Assembly (NCBI RefSeq): GCF_004011505.1 | Contig: NZ_SAUN01000001.1 | Span: 6,537,501 to 6,601,500, forward strand | Origin: Nonomuraea polychroma | GTDB lineage: Bacteria > Actinomycetota > Actinomycetes > Streptosporangiales > Streptosporangiaceae | Direction: 5' to 3' | Length of the DNA: 64,000 bases | Shown here: in pieces, positions 15,516 through 23,987 of the stretch | Layout of the letters: every line of letters begins with the position of its first letter | Position numbering within the stretch: position 1 is the first letter of the stretch | The notes under the pieces: generated by a model | Told to the model about the DNA's origin: nothing | Database searches by the model: none | What the model saw: only the letters and a program-made list of their open reading frames with translations | Position numbers and translations under genes: made by a program

Positions 15516-17864
15516 ATGCGTGAGTCCGGCAGGGCCCAGGCCGCGGGGCGGGCCGCAGCGCGGGATCTGTTCGAGCAGGTGCGGGAGCGTTATGACCGGA
15601 TTCCCCCGGCCATACGGCGCGTGCTCTACGTGGTCGCGCTGGTGGCCACCATGGGGGTGGGCGCGGCGCTCGGCTGGAACCTGGGCGCGACGTTCGTCAT
15701 CACGCTGGTGCTCCTCGCCTTCATCGCGCTGACCATGCGTTTCCCCCGGGCCGCCGCCACCACGCTCGTGGTCGCGGGCTGGGTCGTGGTGGCGCTGTGG
15801 CTGTTCAGCGCGCTCTATCCGCCCGGCTCCATGGCCGTGCACCTCATGGTCGGGCTGGCGCTCCTCGTGGCCGCCGCCGCACATCTCATCCGCTGGGTGC
15901 CGCCGTGGGTGACCACGCTGGCGGCGCTCATTCCCGCGGGCATGCTCGCCGCCGCGCTGGCGCCCGTGTCGCCCAACGTCTCGGTGTGGGTGGGCTACGG
16001 CGCGGCACTGACCGTGCTCGTCTACCGTTTCGTGCTCGCCCGCCAGGCCAAGGCGGCGAGCGCCGCGGTCGAGGAACAGGTCCGGGTGAGGGTGCGGGAG
16101 GGCAGGCCGGACGCGCCGCACGACAGGGGCGGCGCGCCGCCGCAGATCTCCGTGGAGGAGGCGCTCGGCGAGCTGGAGAGCATGATCGGGCTGGCTCCGG
16201 TCAAGGAGCAGGTGCGCTCGATCGCCGCCTCCATCGAGGCGTCCAGGCTGCGGGCCGAGGCCGGCTACACCAGCGAGCGGCCCACCAGGCACTTCGTGTT
16301 CGTCGGCCCGCCGGGCACCGGCAAGACCAGCGTGGCCCGCGCGCTCGCCAAGATCTTCTACGCGTTCGGCCTGCTGGAGACCCCTTACGTGGTCGAGGCG
16401 CAGCGGGCCGACCTGGTGGGCGAGTTCCTGGGCGCGACCGCGATCAAGACCAACGAGCTGGTCGACCGGGCGCTCGGCGGCGTGTTGTTCATCGACGAGG
16501 CGTACGGGCTGGTCAACTCCTCCGACGGCCAGCCCGACCGGTTCGGCGCCGAGGCCGTGCAGACCCTGCTCAAGCGGGCCGAGGACGACCGCGACCGACT
16601 GATCATCATCCTGGCCGGCTACGAGCAGGAGATGAGCGGGTTCCTGTCCAGCAACCCGGGCCTGGCCAGCAGGTTCGCCACGAGGGTGCGTTTCCCCGGC
16701 TACTCCCCCGCCGAGCTGGTCGAGGTCACCGAGCTGCTCCAGCGGCGCAGGGGCGACGCGATGGGCCAGGACACCCGGCGCGCGCTGCTCGGCATGTACG
16801 AGGACGTGCACCGGCGCGGCCTGGTCGACGAGCTGGGCAACGCCAGGTTCGCGCGCAGCCTGGTCGAGGCCGCCGCGCAGGCCCGCGACGTGCGCGTGGT
16901 GGGCGCCGGCGGCACGCCGAGCACGCAGGACCTGGTGACCACCACGACGGCGGACGTCACGAAGGCGTTCGAGGAGCTGACCGCGCGGTTCCGCGGCTAC
17001 GTCGCCACCCCGACGCTGGAGGAGGCGCTGGCCGACCTCGACAGGATGGCCGGCCTCGCGCCGGTCAAGCGGCAGGTCCACGCGATCGCCGCCCAGCTCC
17101 AGGTGGCGCGCATGCGGCAGGAGCGGGGCCTGCCCACGCCACAGCAGATGCGGCACTTCGTGTTCGCCGGCCCGCCCGGCACCGGCAAGACCACGGTCGC
17201 CAGAGTGCTGGGCCGGATCTTCGCCGCGCTGGGCCTGCTGGCCCGGCCCGACGTGGTCGAGGCGCACCGGGCCGACCTGGTGGGCCAGCATCTCGGCGCC
17301 ACCGCGATCAAGACCAACGAGCTGGTCGACCGGGCGCTCGGCGGGGTGTTGTTCATCGACGAGGCCTACAGCCTGGTCAACCCCGGCTACCAAGGCGGCG
17401 ACGCGTTCGGCGCCGAAGCCGTGCAGACGCTGCTCAAACGGGCCGAGGACGACCGCGACCGGCTCGTCATCGTGCTGGCCGGCTACGAGCGCGAGATGGA
17501 CGCGTTCCTGGCCACCAACCCCGGCCTGGCCAGCCGGTTCAACCAGCGTGTCGCCTTCCCCAGCTACTCGCCGCAGGAGCTGACCGAGATCGCGGTGCTG
17601 CTCGCCGAGAAGTCGGGCGACTCGTTCGACGAGGACGCGCTGCGCAACCTCGACGAGGTGTTCGCCTGGGTGTGCGAGGAGCGGCTCATCGACGGGCTCG
17701 GCAACGGGCGTTTCGCCAGGTCCCTGTTCGAGCGCGCGGCCATGCGCCGCGACGTCCGGCTGGCCGCGCACGCCGCGCGCGGCGGGTCCGCCAGCTCGGC
17801 CGACCTCACCACGATCACGAGCGAGGACGTCGCCACGGCGGTGGACGAACTTTCCGGACGCTGA
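15516..17864 (+). CDS. Membrane-anchored protein with two CbxX/CfqX-type AAA ATPase modules
   Basis: 782 residues. About five hydrophobic helices lie in residues 30-170, followed by two tandem AAA domains. The first has Walker A GPPGTGKT near residue 266 and Walker B VLFIDEAYG near 322. The second has Walker A near 551 and Walker B VLFIDEAYS near 609. Both share the AIKTNELVDRALGGVLFIDEA core and the AGYEREM/AGYEQEM segment of the CbxX/SpoVK/EccA family. Such ATPases remodel proteins (Rubisco activation, type VII secretion). No ESX gene is nearby, so the client is unknown. The duplicated modules are very alike, suggesting recent internal duplication. The ATG at 15516 follows GGGGAGG; GTG 15513 is an alternative. 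Confidence 0.85.
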   Translation: MRESGRAQAAGRAAARDLFEQVRERYDRIPPAIRRVLYVVALVATMGVGAALGWNLGATFVITLVLLAFIALTMRFPRAAATTLVVAGWVVVALWLFSALYPPGSMAVHLMVGLALLVAAAAHLIRWVPPWVTTLAALIPAGMLAAALAPVSPNVSVWVGYGAALTVLVYRFVLARQAKAASAAVEEQVRVRVREGRPDAPHDRGGAPPQISVEEALGELESMIGLAPVKEQVRSIAASIEASRLRAEAGYTSERPTRHFVFVGPPGTGKTSVARALAKIFYAFGLLETPYVVEAQRADLVGEFLGATAIKTNELVDRALGGVLFIDEAYGLVNSSDGQPDRFGAEAVQTLLKRAEDDRDRLIIILAGYEQEMSGFLSSNPGLASRFATRVRFPGYSPAELVEVTELLQRRRGDAMGQDTRRALLGMYEDVHRRGLVDELGNARFARSLVEAAAQARDVRVVGAGGTPSTQDLVTTTTADVTKAFEELTARFRGYVATPTLEEALADLDRMAGLAPVKRQVHAIAAQLQVARMRQERGLPTPQQMRHFVFAGPPGTGKTTVARVLGRIFAALGLLARPDVVEAHRADLVGQHLGATAIKTNELVDRALGGVLFIDEAYSLVNPGYQGGDAFGAEAVQTLLKRAEDDRDRLVIVLAGYEREMDAFLATNPGLASRFNQRVAFPSYSPQELTEIAVLLAEKSGDSFDEDALRNLDEVFAWVCEERLIDGLGNGRFARSLFERAAMRRDVRLAAHAARGGSASSADLTTITSEDVATAVDELSGR

Positions 17865-18004
17865 CGTCCTCCGGCTCCGGCTCTCCCGGCACTGACGTTC
17901 TCCGGCGGTTGCGTGCGCGGAGCCGCTCGCATGGTGTAGCTATATGACTACGGTGTGCCATTTTCAGCGGCTCGCCCGCATGCCGTGCGCGTCGGAGGGG
18001 GACG

Positions 18005-18988
18005 ATGGCCGGATTCCTGGTTCGCAGACTCCTCTCGTACGCCGTGCTCGTCGCGGTGGCCGCCAGTCTCGCCTACCTCCTGGCGGCGACGGCCCTCGAC
18101 CCGCGCTCCAACTACGCCGACCGCACGCCGAAGCCGCCGCCCGCCGTGGTCGACGCCCAGCTCAGCGCGCTCAACCTCAACGACAAGACGCCCCTGCTGC
18201 AGCGTTACGCCACATGGGCGGCCGGCGTGCTGCGCGGCGACTTCGGCAAGTCGGTCGTGGGCTCACCGGTCAACGAGGATCTCAAGCGCCGCATGGGCGT
18301 CACGTTCCGGCTGGTCGTGCTCGGGCTGGTGTTCGGGAGCGTGCTCGGGGTGCTCCTCGGGGCGCTGGCGGCGGTCCGGCAGTACGGATGGTTCGACCGG
18401 CTCTCGACCGGCCTGTCGTTCCTGGTGCTCGCGGTGCCCGTGGTCGTGCTGGCCAACATGCTGATCCTGGTGGCGACATGGGCCAACGAACAGGTCTTCG
18501 GCCGCCAGGTGTTCCTGGTCAGCGGCGAATACAGCTCCGGTCTCGACGCCGGGTTCTGGGGACAGGTGGTGGACCGGCTGCAACACCTGATCCTGCCGAC
18601 GATCTCACTGTCGATCGGGCTCATCGCGGTCTTCAGCCGCTACCAGCGCAACATGATGCTCGACGTGCTGGGCGCCGACTTCCTGCGCACGGCCATGGCC
18701 AAGGGCCTGAGCAGGCGCAAGGCGCTCGTCAGGCACGCGCTGCGGACCGCGTTGATCCCCGTGGTGACCTATTTCGCGTTCATGTTCGGGGCGCTGCTGA
18801 CCGGGGCGACGTTCACGGAGAAGATCTTCGGCTGGCACGGGCTCGGCGAGCAGCTGATCAACTCGATCTTCAGCAACGACGTCAACACCGTCGCGGCCAT
18901 CTCCCTCCTCGCCGCGATCTCCGTGTTGTGCGCCTCGCTCGCCTCCGATCTGCTGCACGCGGCGCTCGATCCCAGGGTGCGGGCCTGA
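18005..18988 (+). CDS. ABC transporter permease (DppB/OppB type)
   Basis: A 327-residue inner-membrane permease with six helices. The BPD-transp-1 coupling (EAA) loop is near RTAMAKGLSRRKALVRHALRTAL, and the N-terminus MAGFLVRRLLSYAVLV is typical of DppB/OppB/NikB proteins. It forms the translocation channel with the next gene product. Strong Shine-Dalgarno GGAGGGGG precedes the ATG. It is first in a four-gene operon (permease, permease, fused double ATPase, binding lipoprotein). The 140 bp upstream contain a TA-rich -10-like stretch near 17936-17946 but no recognised operator. Confidence 0.9.
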   Translation: MAGFLVRRLLSYAVLVAVAASLAYLLAATALDPRSNYADRTPKPPPAVVDAQLSALNLNDKTPLLQRYATWAAGVLRGDFGKSVVGSPVNEDLKRRMGVTFRLVVLGLVFGSVLGVLLGALAAVRQYGWFDRLSTGLSFLVLAVPVVVLANMLILVATWANEQVFGRQVFLVSGEYSSGLDAGFWGQVVDRLQHLILPTISLSIGLIAVFSRYQRNMMLDVLGADFLRTAMAKGLSRRKALVRHALRTALIPVVTYFAFMFGALLTGATFTEKIFGWHGLGEQLINSIFSNDVNTVAAISLLAAISVLCASLASDLLHAALDPRVRA

Positions 18989-19890
18989 TGACGCTGCACG
19001 AGGAGGAGGTGGCCGAGGAACTGTCCGACGGCGTCCTGATCAGGAACCCGTCGCGGACACGGGTGGTCGCCGGGCGGTTCTTCCGCTCCCGTCAGGGGCT
19101 GGCCGGGTTCGTGGTGCTGGCGCTGATGTTCCTGCTGGCGTTCGCCGGGCCGCTGTTCAGCCGGTGGAGCTACACGGACAAGGATTTCACGGCGTTCCTG
19201 CAGCCTCCGTCGTCCTCCCATTGGTTCGGAACGCTCCAGACGGGTGCCGATGTCTACGCGGTGACCCTGCGCGGCATGCAGAAGTCGCTGGTCGTGGGCC
19301 TCCTGGCGGCTCTGGTGTCCACGGCGCTCGCGGCCGTGGTCGGGGCGTTCGCCGGCTACTTCCTGGGGTGGACCGACCGGGTGCTGAGCTGGGTGACCGA
19401 CCTGCTGCTCGTGTTGCCCGCGTTCCTGATCCTGGCGATCATGTCGCCGCTGTTCGAGTCGGGGCAGTGGCCACTCTTCGTGATCATGCTGGCGTTGTTC
19501 CTGTGGATGGTCACCTCCAAGATCGTCAGAGGGATGGCGATCTCGCTGAAGGAGCGGGAGTTCATCCAGGCGGCCCGCTACATGGGGGTGCCGGCGACGC
19601 GGATCGTGTTCCGTCACGTGATCCCCAACCTGTCGTCGCTGCTGATCGTGGACGCCACGCTCAACGTCAGCGCCGCGATTCTCACTGAGACCTCGCTGTC
19701 GTACTTCGGGTTCGGCATCCAGCCGCCGGACGTGTCGTTCGGCACGCTCATCGCCGACGGCTCCAAGACGGCCACGTACGCGCCGTGGACGTTCTGGTTC
19801 GTGGCCGGGCTGCTGGTGGTCACGGTGCTCGCGGTCAACCTCATCGGCGACGCGCTCCGTGACGCGTTCGACCCGGCGGCGAAACGATGA
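18988..19890 (+). CDS. ABC transporter permease (DppC/OppC type)
   Basis: A 300-residue permease. A cytoplasmic N-terminal segment carries RTRVVAGRFFRSRQGLAGFVVL, typical of OppC/DppC. Five to six helices follow, with the EAA-type loop REFIQAARYMGVPATRIVFRHVIPN and the ETSLSYFGFGIQPPDVSFGTLI signature that closes this family. The ATG overlaps the last base of the previous stop (TGATG), and its own stop overlaps the next start (ATGA), giving strong translational coupling. Partner channel subunit for peptides, nickel or related solutes. Confidence 0.92.
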   Translation: MTLHEEEVAEELSDGVLIRNPSRTRVVAGRFFRSRQGLAGFVVLALMFLLAFAGPLFSRWSYTDKDFTAFLQPPSSSHWFGTLQTGADVYAVTLRGMQKSLVVGLLAALVSTALAAVVGAFAGYFLGWTDRVLSWVTDLLLVLPAFLILAIMSPLFESGQWPLFVIMLALFLWMVTSKIVRGMAISLKEREFIQAARYMGVPATRIVFRHVIPNLSSLLIVDATLNVSAAILTETSLSYFGFGIQPPDVSFGTLIADGSKTATYAPWTFWFVAGLLVVTVLAVNLIGDALRDAFDPAAKR

Positions 19891-21902
19891 GCCCGGTCCT
19901 CGAGGTGAGCGACCTCAACGTGTGGTTCGGCGACGTGCCCGCCGTACGCGGGGTCAGCTACGCCCTGCAGCCCGGCGAGGTCCTCGGCATCGTCGGCGAG
20001 TCCGGCTCGGGCAAGTCGGTCACCTCGGCCGCCGTCATGGGGCTGCTGCCGCCCGGAGCGCGCGTCTCCGGGTCCGTACGGCTGCACGGCAAGGAGCTGA
20101 TCGGGGCCCCGGAGCGAGAGCTGACCGCCTTCCGCGGCAAGACCATGTCGATGGTGTTCCAGGATCCGCTGTCGGCGCTCACACCGGTCTACCGGGTCGG
20201 CGACCAGATCGCCGAGGCCGTGCGCGTGCACCAGCGGGTCAGCAAGGAGACCGCCCTGGTCAAGGCCATCGAGTTGCTGGAGCTCGTCGGCATCCCGCGT
20301 CCGGCCGAGCGGGCGCTGGCCTTCCCGCACGAGTTCTCCGGCGGCATGCGGCAGCGCGTGGTGATCGCGATGGCCATCGCCAACGACCCCGACGTGATCA
20401 TCTGCGATGAGCCGACCACGGCGCTCGACGTCACCATCCAGGCGCAGGTGCTGGAGGTGCTGAAGACAGCGCAGCGGAAGACCGGCGCCGCGATCATCAT
20501 GATCACGCACGATCTCGGGGTGGTGGCCGGTTTCGCCGACCGGGTGCTGGTCATGTACGCCGGCCGCCCGGTCGAGGTGGGCGACGTGGACGACATCTAT
20601 TACGGGCCGCGCATGCCGTACACCGTGGGCCTGCTGAGCTCCGTGCCGCGCGTGGACCGGGGCGGACGGCGGCCGCTCGTGCCGATCGAGGGCAACCCGC
20701 CCTCCCCGGCGGCGCTGCCGCCGGGGTGCCCGTTCGCGCCGCGCTGCCCTTTGAAGGTGGACGCGTGCGACGAGGGAGAGCCGCCGCTGTTCGAGGTCGG
20801 GGCCGGGCATCGGGCCGCGTGCATCCGCTGGGACGAGGTCCATCCGCCGGGGCCGCCGGAGCCCGCAGGGCCGCGGGAGCCCCGGGTGGCCCGCGGCGAG
20901 CGCACCGTGCTGGAGGTCCGCGGCCTCGTCAAGGACTATCCGCTGGTACGCGGGGCGGTGTTCAAGCGCCGGGTGGGCACCGTGCACGCCGTGGCCGGGG
21001 TCGGGTTCGACGTCCGGCAGGGTGAGACGCTCGGGCTGGTCGGCGAGTCGGGCAGCGGCAAGACGACCACGCTGACGCAGATCCTGGAGCTGGCCAAGCC
21101 GCAGGAGGGCCGCATCGTCGTGCTCGGGCACGACACGGCCCGGCTCGGCCGGGCGGAGCGCACCGCGATCAGGCGGGACATGCAGGTCGTCTTCCAGGAT
21201 CCGATGGCCTCGCTCGACCCGCGCATGACCGTGCACGACATCCTGGCCGAGCCGCTGCGCACGCACGGGCTGCGCTCCCCCGGGCGGCGGGTCACCGAGT
21301 TGCTGTCCCTGGTCGGGCTCGAGGTCTCGCACGCCGCCCGCTACCCGCAGGACTTCTCGGGCGGGCAGCGGCAGCGCATCGGCATCGCCCGGGCGCTCGC
21401 GCTGGAGCCCAAGCTGGTCGTGCTGGACGAGCCCGTCTCGGCGCTCGACGTGTCGATCCAGGCCGGGATCATCAACCTGCTCGACGCGCTGAAGGCCAGG
21501 CTCGGGCTGTCCTATCTGTTCGTGGCGCACGACCTGGCCGTGGTGCGGTACATCGCCGACCGGGTCGCCGTGATGCATCTCGGCAAGATTGCCGAGATCG
21601 GACAGGTGGATGCGCTCTATGAGGCTCCGGCGCATCCGTACACACAGGCTTTGTTGTCGGCGATCCCGCTGCCCGATCCGGTACGCGAGCGGTCACGGCA
21701 GCGGATCCTGCTCCACGGCGATCTGCCCAGCCCGGCTCATCCCCCGACGGGCTGCCGTTTCCGCACCAGGTGTCCCAAGTTCCGTGCCGAGCTGACCGAC
21801 GAAGAACGCAAGCTCTGCGTGGACGTCGAGCCCGAGGTGCGGCCGGTGGGCGGGGACCAGGGCGCGGCCTGCCACTACGCCGAGCGGCGTGAAATCGTAT
21901 AA
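19887..21902 (+). CDS. Fused double ABC ATPase (DppD-DppF type)
   Basis: A 671-residue protein with two complete nucleotide-binding domains. NBD1 has Walker A GESGSGKS near residue 36, signature FSGGMRQR, and Walker B VIICDEPTTALD. NBD2 has GESGSGKT near residue 387, FSGGQRQR, and LVVLDEPVSALD. Each NBD ends with the oligopeptide/dipeptide C-terminal extension (PLPDP..., GCRFRTRCP and GCPFAPRCP cysteine motifs). In most transporters these are separate DppD and DppF proteins; fusion fixes their 1:1 pairing. It energises uptake through the two upstream permeases. The ATGA overlap with the previous gene fixes the start. Confidence 0.94.
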   Translation: MSPVLEVSDLNVWFGDVPAVRGVSYALQPGEVLGIVGESGSGKSVTSAAVMGLLPPGARVSGSVRLHGKELIGAPERELTAFRGKTMSMVFQDPLSALTPVYRVGDQIAEAVRVHQRVSKETALVKAIELLELVGIPRPAERALAFPHEFSGGMRQRVVIAMAIANDPDVIICDEPTTALDVTIQAQVLEVLKTAQRKTGAAIIMITHDLGVVAGFADRVLVMYAGRPVEVGDVDDIYYGPRMPYTVGLLSSVPRVDRGGRRPLVPIEGNPPSPAALPPGCPFAPRCPLKVDACDEGEPPLFEVGAGHRAACIRWDEVHPPGPPEPAGPREPRVARGERTVLEVRGLVKDYPLVRGAVFKRRVGTVHAVAGVGFDVRQGETLGLVGESGSGKTTTLTQILELAKPQEGRIVVLGHDTARLGRAERTAIRRDMQVVFQDPMASLDPRMTVHDILAEPLRTHGLRSPGRRVTELLSLVGLEVSHAARYPQDFSGGQRQRIGIARALALEPKLVVLDEPVSALDVSIQAGIINLLDALKARLGLSYLFVAHDLAVVRYIADRVAVMHLGKIAEIGQVDALYEAPAHPYTQALLSAIPLPDPVRERSRQRILLHGDLPSPAHPPTGCRFRTRCPKFRAELTDEERKLCVDVEPEVRPVGGDQGAACHYAERREIV

Positions 21903-21920
21903 AGGGGGAGGAATCGCTCA

Positions 21921-23609
21921 ATGAAGGCAGCATGTCTTATTGTGGCCGCCACCATGGTCGTGGCCCTGGGAGGGTGCGGCGGCGGGGCGGGAATCGGTCC
22001 GGGGGGCAGAGACAGCGCCGGCGACGACCGTACGGTCAAGGCCTCCGACATCAATCCGCAGCCACGTGACAAGCTCAAGGACGGCGGGACGCTGCGGTGG
22101 GGCATCAACGAGTTCCCCGCGCAGTGGAACAGGAACCACGTGGACGGCAACCTGGCCGTGGCCGCCTCGGTCAGCAACGCACTGCTGCCGTCGCCGTTCC
22201 TGTCGGACGAGAAGGCGGAGATCTCCGTCAACCGGGACTATGTGCTGGACGCGAAGGTCAGCGATCAGCGGCCCAAGCAGGTGGTGACGTACACGCTGAA
22301 CCCGAAGGCGCACTGGTCCGACGGGCGACCGATCACGTGGGCCGACTACCAGGCGCAGTGGCAGGCGCTGAACGGCCGGGACTCGGATTACCGCATCGTC
22401 TCACCCACCGGCTACCAGGACATCGAGAAGGTGGCGCGGGGGAAGGACGACTTCGAGGTGATCGTCACGTTCGTCCGGCCGTTCGCGGACTGGAAGTCGC
22501 TCTTCGGGCCGCTGCTGCCCGCCGCGACCAACCGCACGCCGGAGGCCTTCAACACCTCCTGGCTGAACAAGATCCCCGTGACGGCCGGGCCGTTCAAGTT
22601 CGGGGGTTTCGATCAGACGGCCAAGACGATCACGCTGGTCCGGGACGATGCCTGGTGGGGCGAGCGGGCCAAGCTCGACAAGATCATTTTTCGCGCATCT
22701 GAGCAGGACTCGCTGATCGGGGCGTTCAGCAACGGCGAGCTCGACATCATCGACGTGGGCCCGTCCGCCCCCGACTACGCGCGGGCGAAGGCCACGGCGG
22801 GGGCACAGGTACGCCAGGCGGCGGGGCCCGACTTCCGGCATTTCACCTTCAACGGGTCGAGCGAGCTGCTGCGGGACCGGAACGTGCGGCAGGCCATCCA
22901 GCTGGGCATCAATCGGCAGGCCATCGCGCAGTCCGACCTGCAGGGGCTGAGCTGGCCGATCGCGCTGCTGAACAACCACTTCTTCATGAACACCCAGGAG
23001 GGTTACCAGGACAATGCGGGGGCTCTGGGGGTGTACAACCCGCAGCGGGCGCGGCAGTTGCTGGACGCGGCCGGGTGGAAGCTGAACGGGACGGTCAGAC
23101 AGAAGAACGGCAAGACTCTGGATCTGCGGTTCGTGGTGCCGTCCGGGGTGCAGCTCAGCAAGTCGGAGGGCGAGCTGGCGCAGAGCATGCTCGCGCAGAT
23201 CGGGGTGAAGCTGACGATCAAGGCGGTGCCGAGTGACGACTTCTTCACCAATTACGTGATCCCGGGGAACTTCGACATCACGCCGTTCGCGTACATCGGC
23301 ACGCCGTTCCCGGTGTCCAGCAGTTACGGCATCTACGTGAACTCGGCGGACGGGAAGACGTGGAACGCGAACTTCGGGCGTACCGGGTCGGCGGCCATCG
23401 ACAAGGCCATGAGCCGGGCCGCGCAGAGCCTGGACCCGGTGCAGGCGCGTGCGGCCACCAACGCGGCCGACAAGCTGATCTGGGAGGAGGTGAACGTGTT
23501 GCCGCTCTACCAGCGGCCGCAGATGGTCGCGACCAAGGCGACACTGGCGAACGTGGGGGCACGCGGCTTCTACGACCTCCGCTACGAGAACATCGGCTTC
23601 ATGCGCTGA
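21921..23609 (+). CDS. ABC transporter substrate-binding lipoprotein (SBP_bac_5, peptide/nickel type)
   Basis: A 562-residue extracytoplasmic lipoprotein. The signal peptide ends in lipobox LGGC with lipidated Cys at residue 19, followed by a Gly-rich tether and an SBP family 5 fold (DGGTLRWGINEFP, VTYTLNPKAHWSDGRPITWADY, FRHFTFNG, VRQAIQLGINRQAI). It captures the solute for the upstream permease/ATPase genes. It begins 18 bp after the ATPase stop with AAAGGGGGAGGA as a strong Shine-Dalgarno. The ligand (peptide, nickel chelate, opine or sugar) cannot be read. It is last in the operon, whereas most such operons put it first. Its final codons form the first unit of a 36-bp tandem repeat. Confidence 0.92.
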   Translation: MKAACLIVAATMVVALGGCGGGAGIGPGGRDSAGDDRTVKASDINPQPRDKLKDGGTLRWGINEFPAQWNRNHVDGNLAVAASVSNALLPSPFLSDEKAEISVNRDYVLDAKVSDQRPKQVVTYTLNPKAHWSDGRPITWADYQAQWQALNGRDSDYRIVSPTGYQDIEKVARGKDDFEVIVTFVRPFADWKSLFGPLLPAATNRTPEAFNTSWLNKIPVTAGPFKFGGFDQTAKTITLVRDDAWWGERAKLDKIIFRASEQDSLIGAFSNGELDIIDVGPSAPDYARAKATAGAQVRQAAGPDFRHFTFNGSSELLRDRNVRQAIQLGINRQAIAQSDLQGLSWPIALLNNHFFMNTQEGYQDNAGALGVYNPQRARQLLDAAGWKLNGTVRQKNGKTLDLRFVVPSGVQLSKSEGELAQSMLAQIGVKLTIKAVPSDDFFTNYVIPGNFDITPFAYIGTPFPVSSSYGIYVNSADGKTWNANFGRTGSAAIDKAMSRAAQSLDPVQARAATNAADKLIWEEVNVLPLYQRPQMVATKATLANVGARGFYDLRYENIGFMR

Positions 23610-23696
23610 CCCGCCCGGCACCACAACATCGGCCTCAAGCGCAAACCCACCCGGCACCACAACATCGGCCTCAAGCGCAAACCCACCGGGCACCGC
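23589..23696 (+). repeat. 36-bp tandem repeat, three copies, spanning the end of the binding-lipoprotein gene
   Basis: Copies lie at 23589-23624, 23625-23660 and 23661-23696, each opening with AACATCGGC. Copies 2 and 3 are almost identical. Copy 1 holds the last codons and TGA of the lipoprotein gene and differs at several positions, including the stop (copies 2 and 3 have AAA there). The period is a multiple of three. Confidence 0.85.
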
Positions 23697-23895
23697 TCAC
23701 ACGTCGGCAGGAGGCGTGGTAGCCGGTGAGTTGCTCCTGTACGACGGTCGTGTCCAGCGGGCCCGTGATCGTGGCGGCCCGGCGCCCCCTGCCGCCCTTT
23801 TAAGAGCCTTTGGGAACCCCCTCGGGCTGGGCGCCGCACTGCGTGCCTTCGGCCCGCTGGACTCGCCGCAGACGGCCCACAGCCCGACACGATCG
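23697..23895. other. Non-coding stretch between the ABC operon and the AlkZ-like gene
   Basis: The whole 378 bp between the two genes hold only the 36-bp repeats, this unique part and the 8-bp repeats. This unique segment has no convincing ORF on either strand and no perfect terminator hairpin. A slightly AT-richer patch, TTTTAAGAG, lies near 23798. Confidence 0.4.
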
Positions 23896-23951
23896 AGGCC
23901 GCAAGGCCGCAAGGCCGCAAGGCCGCAAGGCCGCAAGGCCGCAAGGCCGCA
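23896..23951. repeat. 8-bp tandem repeat (AGGCCGCA), seven copies, just upstream of the AlkZ-like gene
   Basis: Seven perfect head-to-tail copies of AGGCCGCA run from 23896 to 23951 and a degenerate partial copy follows. The array ends 36 bp before the GTG at 23988, where the -35/-10 region of that gene should be. Eight is not a multiple of three and no real gene crosses the array. Confidence 0.9.
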
Positions 23952-23987
23952 AGGGAATCGTCGGTGGGGTGGTGTAGAAGTGGGCGG

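Noticed and set aside
17944..19890. 648-codon frame spanning both permease genes
   Set aside because: It lies out of frame with two clear permease genes and encodes low-complexity sequence in its first part; only its end coincides with the DppC-type gene.
23896..23951. CRISPR-like array
   Set aside because: The unit is only 8 bp with no spacers; it is a simple tandem repeat.
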